Shown here: in pieces, positions 16,080-21,860 of the stretch | Layout of the letters: every line of letters begins with the position of its first letter | Position numbering within the stretch: position 1 is the first letter of the stretch | NCBI GenBank assembly: GCA_018066825.1 | Contig: JAGPVU010000071.1 | Span: 1-21,955 of the forward strand | Direction: 5' to 3' | DNA length: 21,955 bases | Origin: Cycloclasticus sp. | GTDB taxonomy: Bacteria > Pseudomonadota > Gammaproteobacteria > Methylococcales > Cycloclasticaceae | The notes under the pieces: generated by a model | Database searches by the model: none | What the model saw: only the letters and a program-made list of their open reading frames with translations | What the model was told of the DNA's origin: nothing | Program-made: the position numbers and the translations under genes

Positions 16080-17266
16080 TGTGCCGCCCTCTTGAAACCC
16101 ATTAATTTTCGATAGTGTTCCCAGCGTGGTAAGTTGCCAGATTCATCGTTTTGCTTTACCTCAAAAGACAACGCGTACTCATCCTGAACGCCCTTTTGGA
16201 AAATCGCATTACCTGGGGTTTTATTGCCTTTATCAATACGTGAAAACACAGAGGCATCTTCCATACTAATGAGTCCACAAGGGCCTAATAGGTTACTTGA
16301 TTGACGAATGCGGTGCCGAATCATTTCGTCGTTATCGTCTTCATGGGTAAAGTAGGCGTAATGTACCTCAATACCTTTAGGGCCCTTAGGGAATGCGTAG
16401 CGAATATTTAACATGTCCATATGTTTGCTGTAGACAGTTAATGGAAACTGCATTTGAACAATCGAGCCGGTGCTGGTGGTGGTGCCTTTAAAGTCTAGGA
16501 TAGAGCCATCTTTTAAGGCAGTAATTTCATCCGGGATCTTTAACTCAGACTCAAAGGTTAGGTGACCGTTCTCCGAGATTCTTTGAAAACCCTTACCGCC
16601 CTGCCAATTAAGTAAGGCAAAGGCCTTATGTAGTAGCGGCGCATGGTAGCCGTCATTATCGCAATAAGCTTTCCAATTGCAGTCGTACATTACTTTCTGG
16701 TAGCCGGCGAGTTTTAAGCGGCCATCACCACCGAGTACGCGGCTTAAGGGTTCATAAAAACTTTCGCCTAGGTATTCTTTTAGTGGGGGTGTTTTGTCAC
16801 TCATGGTGACAAAGTACAAGCCACAAAATTCTTCTGTGCGGAGCTGGAAGAGACTAAAGTTTTTTTTGTCAAAATCCGGGGTAAAGTCACGGCTATTAGG
16901 GCAGCCGACTAAGTCGCCCTCTAAGCTAAATAACCAGCGGTGGTAGGGGCATTCAAATTCTTTTTTATTACCCGAACTCTCGGTGACCAATGAGGTGCCG
17001 CGGTGGGTACAGGTGTTTTGAAAAACCCGAATGGCGCCATCGTCACCATGGACTGCAAAAATAGGCATCTCACCTAATTCGGCGGCTTTATAATCACCAG
17101 GATTCGGGATTTCAGCGCGATGTACGATAGGGTGCCATTCGGCACCATAAAAAATAGTTTCGAGTTCTTTTGGCCAAAGCTCGTCCATTTCAAAAACTTG
17201 CTTCGGAACTTCGTTATATTTTGCGGGCCACTCCAATAGGGGCTCATTTCCTGGTGTTGATGACAT
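16076..17266 (-). CDS. Ring-hydroxylating dioxygenase alpha subunit, second system
   Basis: The 396-residue chain carries Rieske ligands C86, H88, C106 and H109, then D205, H208 and H213 (NDGYHAPLLH) and about D337 (SMEDA) for the mononuclear iron. This arrangement, with YHAxLLH and SMED, is that of the salicylate/anthranilate/terephthalate branch rather than the NahAc branch, so a carboxylated aromatic ring is a reasonable guess. A strong AAGGAG lies six bases before the ATG. A dyad and -10 element lie upstream (17313-17352), and the beta gene follows with a four-base overlap. No dihydrodiol dehydrogenase or electron-transfer gene accompanies this pair. Confidence 0.88.
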   Translation of the reverse strand: MSSTPGNEPLLEWPAKYNEVPKQVFEMDELWPKELETIFYGAEWHPIVHRAEIPNPGDYKAAELGEMPIFAVHGDDGAIRVFQNTCTHRGTSLVTESSGNKKEFECPYHRWLFSLEGDLVGCPNSRDFTPDFDKKNFSLFQLRTEEFCGLYFVTMSDKTPPLKEYLGESFYEPLSRVLGGDGRLKLAGYQKVMYDCNWKAYCDNDGYHAPLLHKAFALLNWQGGKGFQRISENGHLTFESELKIPDEITALKDGSILDFKGTTTSTGSIVQMQFPLTVYSKHMDMLNIRYAFPKGPKGIEVHYAYFTHEDDNDEMIRHRIRQSSNLLGPCGLISMEDASVFSRIDKGNKTPGNAIFQKGVQDEYALSFEVKQNDESGNLPRWEHYRKLMGFKRAAQ

Positions 17267-17312
17267 AATAACTCCTTAATTTGGCTTAACTATTTTTTTT
17301 ATAAGATCACTA

Positions 17313-17352
17313 ATTCTATACTGTTTTGCACACGATAAAATGACCTAAGTCA
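17313..17352 (-). promoter_or_regulatory. FNR-type dyad and -10 element upstream of second RHD
   Basis: TGAC-CTAA-GTCA at 17341-17352 is a dyad of the FNR/FixK type (TGA-N6-TCA core), though with C/G instead of the FNR T/A at the inner positions. On the minus strand TAGAAT lies at 17318-17313. The predicted start at about 17306 puts the dyad centre near -40.5, close to the -41.5 of class II activator promoters. There is no good -35, which fits activator dependence. Confidence 0.55.
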
Positions 17353-17353
17353 C

Positions 17354-18067
17354 TTATGCTGTGGAGCGCGATATTTCCTCTAAGGTCGCTGCATTTATGA
17401 TGTTAATGACCCGTCCCGACTTTGTAATGCACCCCGCACCAATCAATTTTGAAAAAGAACGGCTAACTGTTTCAACGGCGATACCCAAGTGGCTTGCAAT
17501 ATCCTGGCGAGACATATTTAAGTGTAGCCTTGTCTGTGGATAAGTAATTTGGTTGGTGCGTTGATGGAATAAGATTAAAAATTGAGCAAGCCTGGCCGCT
17601 GCCGAATGAATAGATAGGCAATTTTGTGTTTGAAGGGTTGTTGCTAGGGCTTGACTATAAATTTTAACTGCCAAATCAGATAAAGTTGGAAATTCCTTCC
17701 GCAAAGCAGCTAATGGGCGATAAGTGATTTTACACGCCAAGCTGTCTTCGATGGCGATACAGCTATTTAGGGTGACGCCGCCTGCCATACTCTCTAAGCC
17801 TAAAATATCACCGGGCAAATAAAACCCATTGACGTGCGCATCACCAAAGTCATTAATGATTTGGGTTTTAAACGAGCCGGTTTTGACTATATACAAATGA
17901 GATGCTTTGACCCCTTGTTTAAATAGCTGGTCACCGCTGGCAAACGTTTGGTTCGTATGTGCAATATTAGTAAAGCGATACAAGTCAGTGACAGGAATGC
18001 CAGAAGGTAAGCAGCGTTTAGAAAGCGCACAATTTGTACAGTCGGCAATTATTTTTTTTTCTAACAT
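17354..18067 (-). CDS. FNR-type [4Fe-4S] transcriptional regulator 1
   Basis: The 237-residue protein has a cyclic-nucleotide-binding-like domain and a C-terminal winged helix (MSRQDIASHLGIAVETVSR). N-terminal cysteines C10-x2-C13-x5-C19 plus C112 reproduce the E. coli FNR ligands C20, C23, C29 and C122, with the same 102-residue distance from first to fourth. That strongly suggests an oxygen-labile [4Fe-4S] cluster. The recognition helix keeps E-x-x-S-R, which in FNR reads TTGAT-N4-ATCAA. It lies directly upstream of the second RHD operon, in the same direction, with the FNR-like dyad in the 87-base gap. It is a diverged paralogue of the regulator at 18424. Whether it activates or represses is not shown. 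Confidence 0.88.
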   Translation of the reverse strand: MLEKKIIADCTNCALSKRCLPSGIPVTDLYRFTNIAHTNQTFASGDQLFKQGVKASHLYIVKTGSFKTQIINDFGDAHVNGFYLPGDILGLESMAGGVTLNSCIAIEDSLACKITYRPLAALRKEFPTLSDLAVKIYSQALATTLQTQNCLSIHSAAARLAQFLILFHQRTNQITYPQTRLHLNMSRQDIASHLGIAVETVSRSFSKLIGAGCITKSGRVINIINAATLEEISRSTA

Positions 18068-18099
18068 AAGATGCGTTACTGTCTTAGTGCTCTACTCTA

Positions 18100-18113
18100 T
18101 TAGCAATTGCTAA
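18100..18113. promoter_or_regulatory. 14-base palindrome at the regulator 1 promoter
   Basis: TTAGCAATTGCTAA is a perfect palindrome 33-46 bases before the regulator 1 start codon. On the minus strand TATAAA at 18121-18116 could be the -10, placing the start of transcription inside the palindrome, a good operator position. The -35 is weak. Confidence 0.4.
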
Positions 18114-18182
18114 ACTTTATACCAAAGGCTAAATGATTTAAAGCATTTTTAATCGGTTTTTTTAGGCGACTGACGAACAAAA

Positions 18183-18196
18183 TTGATAGATATCAT
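18183..18196 (+). promoter_or_regulatory. FNR-like box upstream of truncated RHD alpha
   Basis: TTGAT-AGAT-ATCAT matches the FNR consensus TTGAT-N4-ATCAA at nine of ten defined bases. Its centre is 77 bases before the ATG of the remnant alpha gene at 18267 and about 122 bases before the divergent regulator 1 start, so it may also serve that gene. Possible -10 elements are TAGAGT (18215) or TAGCAT (18223), neither at the ideal class II distance. Confidence 0.6.
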
Positions 18197-18266
18197 TTTT
18201 TAGCGCGCCCAGCGTAGAGTTTTAGCATTAATCCATTTACGTATTTGTGGCTAAAGTGAGGCAAGC

Positions 18267-18434
18267 ATGAAACCAATTAACAAACTAATTCAGCAAGACG
18301 GGGCGATCCAGGATCGCTCTATTTATTGGGATGAGGATATCTACCAGAAGGAAATGGAGCACATTTTTGCGCGTTGCTGGTTGTTTTTAACGCACGAGGC
18401 ACGAGCCTTAGATGAAGAGCAGCTTAAGTGCTAA
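18267..18434 (+). pseudogene. Truncated NahAc-like RHD alpha (N-terminal 55 codons)
   Basis: ATG 18267, with TGAGG upstream, opens a 55-codon frame. Its first 44 residues align without a gap to the alpha subunit at 12860, with 23 identities, including the block IF-R-CWLFLTHE. DNA at 18372-18391 is identical over 20 bases to 12965-12984. The similarity stops after codon 44 (base 18398), before any Rieske ligand, and the frame runs on to a stop at 18434 that overlaps the end of the convergent regulator 2 gene by 11 bases. It cannot be an oxygenase. It is most simply the stump of a deleted or displaced alpha gene that kept its promoter and ribosome-binding site. Expression as a short peptide is possible but unsupported. 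Confidence 0.85.
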
Positions 18435-19158
18435 GGCTCATGGAAGATACGGCGACTAGTTTATCAAAATCGGTGATGCGTATTTGCCGGTTCTTCTTTT
18501 CAATGCACTGTTGTTCAACCAGTTTTGAAAAGGCTCGGGAGCTGGTTTCACTGGCTAAGCCTAGGTAATTTCCAATGTCCTGCCGAGACATGGGTAAGTT
18601 AAAGTCTAGTTGATAGTCTCCCGTACGGCTGGTACGTTTTGAGATAATTAAAAGAAAGGTTGCCAGTCTTGCCAAGGCGGTATGTTGCGACAAGCAGGTA
18701 AAAAAATCATGCCCCGAGGCGAGGGACTGGCTAAATAAATTAATTGCCCAATCAGACAGCGATGAATTGTTTTTTCGTAATTGAGCCAATTGTGCGTAGT
18801 CAATTTTACACAGGTGACAATCAACTATGGTGACAGCCGTTTCTAAGTATTGGTGCCCGGCGATACTTTCAAGTCCAATAATTTCACCCGGCAAATAAAA
18901 CCCCGTGATGTGTTCGCGGCCATTAACATCGGTGATATAGGCTTTAACGGCCCCTGCTTTAACAACATACTGTGAGCAAAAGCTTTCTTTTTGGCGATAA
19001 ACGGTGTCATATTTTGCGTAGCGCTTACCCGAGCTAATAAAGCTTTCAAGTTTAGCAATCAGCTCGTCATCGAGTGCCGCAGGGATGCATAAAGGGGATA
19101 GCGCGCATAAGCGACAGCTTTGTTCACTTGGGCTCTGTTGGATGGTGGTTTGGTTCAT
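18424..19158 (-). CDS. FNR-type [4Fe-4S] transcriptional regulator 2
   Basis: The 244-residue Crp/Fnr protein has C15-x2-C18-x5-C24 and C117, again the FNR cluster-ligand spacing (102 residues from first to fourth). The recognition helix MSRQDIGNYLGLASETSSR keeps E-x-x-S-R and resembles FNR closely (DIGNYLGL is shared). It should sense oxygen or nitric oxide through an iron-sulfur cluster and bind TGAT-N4-ATCA-like sites. Its gene ends inside the remnant alpha gene and lies downstream of the third RHD operon's terminator. No strong ribosome-binding site is visible; a dyad GGTGC-N7-GCACC lies at 19180-19196 just upstream. Having two such regulators 360 bases apart is unusual. Confidence 0.88.
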   Translation of the reverse strand: MNQTTIQQSPSEQSCRLCALSPLCIPAALDDELIAKLESFISSGKRYAKYDTVYRQKESFCSQYVVKAGAVKAYITDVNGREHITGFYLPGEIIGLESIAGHQYLETAVTIVDCHLCKIDYAQLAQLRKNNSSLSDWAINLFSQSLASGHDFFTCLSQHTALARLATFLLIISKRTSRTGDYQLDFNLPMSRQDIGNYLGLASETSSRAFSKLVEQQCIEKKNRQIRITDFDKLVAVSSMSLST

Positions 19159-19246
19159 AGGCTATTATGCTAGAAACCAGGTGCGGTGATTGCACCATAA
19201 CGTAGAAGCGTTGGCAGATTTTATCCTTTTTTAGGATGGGGCCGGC

Positions 19247-19281
19247 AATTAAAAGGCTTCTAGTGGTGGACTAGAAGCCTT
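19247..19281 (-). terminator. Terminator after third RHD alpha
   Basis: Bases 19253-19264 pair perfectly with 19270-19281 (12-bp stem, five-base loop). Read on the minus strand the hairpin is followed by a short run of T. It lies 57 bases after the alpha stop codon and before regulator 2. Confidence 0.75.
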
Positions 19282-19337
19282 GAAGTTACATCCCTAAACT
19301 TGGATAGGGGAAAGGTTTGTGTCCGTTAAGTTCAGGA

Positions 19338-20585
19338 CTAAAAGTCCATTATTTCACGGTAGCCTTTCCATAAGCCGCGAATCAAGCCTTCGGTTACTAA
19401 ATGGTCATCGCCTTTGGCTTCTTTGCCGGCCATCTGGATAACGTTGGTATAGGCCCCGTCACGTACAATGGCATTTTGGCAAAGCTCAGTAGACTCACCG
19501 TCTTCCATTGAGATGAAGCCGCCTGGGCCGATGAGATTGAACTGCTTTAAGCGAATATTACGCAGTTCCTCGCTATCATCTTTATAGCCGAAGTAAGTCC
19601 AAACCAGTTCAAATTCATCTTTGCTTTTGGGCAAAATTTGACGAAACGCCAAGGTGTTTTGAATCTGCTGCATCACTAAGGATGGGAAAAGAGACAGAAT
19701 AACCAAGGTAACGCCATCGTCAAATTCTTGTTGCCCGGCTAACAAAGAGGGGTCTTGTAACGCGTACTCGCCCGTTTGTAACGTCCGGAGCTTGTCTTTT
19801 TTCATATCATCCAAGGCGGACTTGCTTTCTGTGCCGCTGCTCGCCCAAAGGACCGAATGAAAATCGTTATTGATGATGGACTCGCCCTTTTGAGACGAGC
19901 GATATAAGCCAAAGGTCGCGTGGAATAGGTGTAATAGACTGGCGTGATAAGGGTCCTTGGTGTTTTCAGAATAAAACTTCCAGTTCCCCGCAATGCTTTG
20001 GCGAGTATGCCCTAAAATCTCTATTGGCCGGTTCATGATGCGTTTTAAGTGATGGCTGACATCGTCACCCATATAGCTTTCGATATCGGGCGTTTGATCA
20101 CTGAAGGTACCAAAAAGAACACCATGATAATTAACCAAGCGAACCTTCCTGAGGCCGTGCTGTTTTTTATCAAAGTCTTTTGGCATGCCGCCCTTGCCGG
20201 CGAGGCCGCGTTGGAAAGGTATACCGTGTAGGTCCCCTTTAGCATCATAGGCCCACTGGTGGTAAACGCAGGTAAATGCACCATCTTCAGACTTGCCATG
20301 TCGTTCACGGCAAATCTCAGCACCGCGGTGCGCACAACGGTTGACCCAAGCATAGAATTCATCATCTTGTCCGCGAGTAACAACCACGGGTGTGTCGCCA
20401 ATATAGGTCGATTTAAAGCTGCCTTTTTCGGGCAGCTCGTCTGCAGCCGCCAAATAATTCCAGGTGGGGCCGTTGTAAAGTTTTTGCTGTTCTAAGTCGT
20501 ACACTTCTTGGCTATTAAACACTGAGTAAGGAACGGCTGTGCAGTCAGCGTGATCAGGCCATTTTAAATGTGCAGGTGTGTTCAT
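19338..20585 (-). CDS. TphA2-like ring-hydroxylating dioxygenase alpha subunit
   Basis: The 415-residue chain has Rieske ligands C84, H86, C106 and H109, and iron ligands D211, H214, H219 (KDPYHASLLH) and about D362 (GFISMEDGE). Recalled family features shared with terephthalate dioxygenase TphA2 include WNYL near residue 42, CVYHQW, GKGGMP, DPSLL, DGVTL, LPKS and NLIGPGGFISMED; anthranilate dioxygenase AndAc and salicylate hydroxylases share some of these. An aromatic carboxylate or dicarboxylate is therefore the likely substrate. It follows its beta gene by 25 bases, with AAGGAG before the ATG. The reverse order (beta then alpha) differs from the usual tphA2-tphA3 order. The nearby PdxA/TphB-like gene supports the assignment; the exact substrate is not proven. 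Confidence 0.88.
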   Translation of the reverse strand: MNTPAHLKWPDHADCTAVPYSVFNSQEVYDLEQQKLYNGPTWNYLAAADELPEKGSFKSTYIGDTPVVVTRGQDDEFYAWVNRCAHRGAEICRERHGKSEDGAFTCVYHQWAYDAKGDLHGIPFQRGLAGKGGMPKDFDKKQHGLRKVRLVNYHGVLFGTFSDQTPDIESYMGDDVSHHLKRIMNRPIEILGHTRQSIAGNWKFYSENTKDPYHASLLHLFHATFGLYRSSQKGESIINNDFHSVLWASSGTESKSALDDMKKDKLRTLQTGEYALQDPSLLAGQQEFDDGVTLVILSLFPSLVMQQIQNTLAFRQILPKSKDEFELVWTYFGYKDDSEELRNIRLKQFNLIGPGGFISMEDGESTELCQNAIVRDGAYTNVIQMAGKEAKGDDHLVTEGLIRGLWKGYREIMDF

Positions 20586-20610
20586 AATCTTGCTCCTTGA
20601 TAAAACGACA

Positions 20611-21096
20611 TTAAATGGGGATGACCATTAAGGTGGTGATCCGGTGAGTGTCGTAGATAGCGGAGCGTTCTTTAAACTTTAAAACCCCGTTTTCGCGCAC
20701 GATCACATCGACATAGCGGCCGACGTTATAGACGGTACTTTCACCATCATTACAGGTTTTGAACACGGCATAATTTGATTGCACTTTAATGGTATCTCCA
20801 TCGACCGAAAGAATTCGAGGGTTGCTGGTGATGTGGCGGTACCATTGCACTTGGTAAATGTTTGCGTGCCGTAGGGCGGTAATACGATCGTGCAACATAC
20901 CTTTGCTGTCACACCACATAACGGCGGTGGGCAGGCCCATTTCATGATTTTCTCGTGGGATCACGCGATATAGGCACTTTTCGGTGAAAAATTCGGGCCA
21001 GTTTTCTAAGTCATCATCGTCAATACATTGTGTGTAAGCGTTGAGTAAGTCTTCAACTTCGCTCTTAAGCTCTAGGCTGTTAGCGTTACTGGTCAT
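20611..21096 (-). CDS. TphA3-like ring-hydroxylating dioxygenase beta subunit
   Basis: The 161-residue protein resembles terephthalate dioxygenase small subunit: DLENWPEFFTEKCLYRV, ENHEMGLPTAVMWCDSKGML, DRITALRHANIY and YRHI are in the same order as in TphA3 as I remember it. It provides the structural base for the alpha subunit encoded next. AGGAGA lies just before the ATG. It is the first gene of the operon, with an FNR-like box and a good -10 upstream. Confidence 0.88.
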   Translation of the reverse strand: MTSNANSLELKSEVEDLLNAYTQCIDDDDLENWPEFFTEKCLYRVIPRENHEMGLPTAVMWCDSKGMLHDRITALRHANIYQVQWYRHITSNPRILSVDGDTIKVQSNYAVFKTCNDGESTVYNVGRYVDVIVRENGVLKFKERSAIYDTHRITTLMVIPI

Positions 21097-21131
21097 ATGT
21101 TCTCCTAGGTGATCACGTTTGTTGATGGTTT

Positions 21132-21172
21132 AGTATACTGGCTTCGTTGTATTAGAAAATGATTATAGTCAA
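21132..21172 (-). promoter_or_regulatory. FNR-like box and -10 of third RHD operon
   Basis: On the minus strand TTGAC-TATA-ATCAT at 21172-21159 matches the FNR consensus at eight of ten bases, and TATACT at 21137-21132 is a good -10. The predicted start near 21125 puts the box centre at about -40.5, a class II position; the -35 is replaced by the box. Distance from box centre to -10 (28.5 bases) is the same as in the second RHD promoter. Confidence 0.65.
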
Positions 21173-21202
21173 TAAAAAGCCTCTTAAAGAAAAGAGGCTT
21201 TT
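21171..21202 (-). terminator. Terminator after the 128-residue gene
   Basis: AAAAGCCTCTT at 21175-21185 pairs with AAGAGGCTTTT at 21192-21202 around six bases. On the minus strand a run of T follows. The FNR-like box of the next operon begins right at its end, so one transcript stops where the next is controlled. Confidence 0.85.
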
Positions 21203-21252
21203 ACTCGACGTGCTCAAATCAAAAATGATTAACCTAGACAGCAGATCAAGCG

Positions 21253-21639
21253 TTATAGGTTGTCGATTAAAATCATTTGAGAAATGAGGCTCTGAATGTC
21301 GGTTTTAATCTTATTATCTAGCAATACGGCCACTCGGTTAATGGTGCAAACAACAGAGCCTCGCATGCTGTGTAAATAGTAAGCATCTAGCGGGTAAACG
21401 ACGGTTGGGTCGTGACTGGCGCGTTGATAACTTAATTGACTGATGCCCATTACGCCTAGCCCAGCGGCCTCCGCGTGAGCCATCAAGCGGTCGGCTCTAT
21501 CTTCAGAAATGTCGCCGATGTGCTCGATTAAAAAAGGCGGGGTTGCAGCGCCCTTGCCGGGGACTGACTCGCGCCAGCGAACTGCGCCCATGACACCGTC
21601 AATGTCTAAGAGGGAGTTAAAAGGGATCGGTGTGGACAT
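21253..21639 (-). CDS. Small protein of uncertain family (possibly DUF2173-like)
   Basis: I cannot name this 128-residue protein with confidence. It has no signal peptide or membrane segment and an alternating fold-like pattern: FNSLLDIDGVMGAVRW, then IEHIGDISEDRADRLMAHAEAAGLGVMGISQLSYQ, then YYLHSMRGSVVCTINRVAVLLDN. The order L..L..-GV.-A..., D.SE..A..., a central YP and a late strand reminds me of DUF2173/roadblock-like small proteins, which is only a resemblance. AGGAGA sits six bases before the ATG, so it is surely translated. It has its own promoter and terminator, between the TphA-like operon and the PdxA-like gene, and may be an accessory or regulatory partner of one of them. Confidence 0.7.
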   Translation of the reverse strand: MSTPIPFNSLLDIDGVMGAVRWRESVPGKGAATPPFLIEHIGDISEDRADRLMAHAEAAGLGVMGISQLSYQRASHDPTVVYPLDAYYLHSMRGSVVCTINRVAVLLDNKIKTDIQSLISQMILIDNL

Positions 21640-21662
21640 GATATTCTCCTGAGCTTAAGGGC

Positions 21663-21684
21663 AAGTATAAACAAAATTATACTT
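21663..21684 (-). promoter_or_regulatory. Operator-like dyad over the 128-residue gene's -10
   Basis: AAGTATAA at 21663-21670 and TTATACTT at 21677-21684 form a perfect inverted repeat with a six-base spacer. On the minus strand the repeat contains TATAAT (21681-21676), a perfect -10, about 37 bases before the start codon. A protein bound here would cover the promoter, which suggests repression. Confidence 0.55.
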
Positions 21685-21771
21685 CCAGCTTAGAGGGTAG
21701 CTTAATCATTTACCGCAAGGCAATAGTTAATTACGGGTTTAATCGTAAACGAAGGGCTTAACAAAGCTTTT

Positions 21772-21785
21772 ATGATTTTGATCAT
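21772..21785 (+). promoter_or_regulatory. FNR-like box upstream of the PdxA-like gene
   Basis: ATGAT-TTTG-ATCAT is a symmetrical dyad with the FNR core TGAT-N4-ATCA. Its centre is 82 bases before the ATG at 21861. TATAAA at 21805-21810 is a possible -10, which would place the box near -38.5. It overlaps the left end of a second inverted repeat at 21780-21803. Confidence 0.6.
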
Positions 21786-21803
21786 ATTATTGTTAATATG
21801 ATC
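21780..21803. repeat. Inverted repeat next to the FNR-like box
   Basis: GATCATATTA at 21780-21789 and TAATATGATC at 21794-21803 are perfect 10-base arms separated by TTGT. It lies between the FNR-like box and the likely -10 of the PdxA-like gene, where a second regulator could bind. Confidence 0.55.
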
Positions 21804-21860
21804 TTATAAATAATGATAATCTAATGTAATAATCAGCCTTTTGCTGGGGATGTGTATTGA

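Noticed and set aside
18380..18440. Insertion sequence at the truncated alpha junction
   Set aside because: No transposase, terminal inverted repeats or target duplication was seen; the junction is better described as a deletion or recombination scar.
19180..19196. GGTGC-N7-GCACC dyad before regulator 2 as an FNR-type site
   Set aside because: It lacks the TGA-N6-TCA core; only a weak five-base dyad, kept as a remark in the regulator entry.
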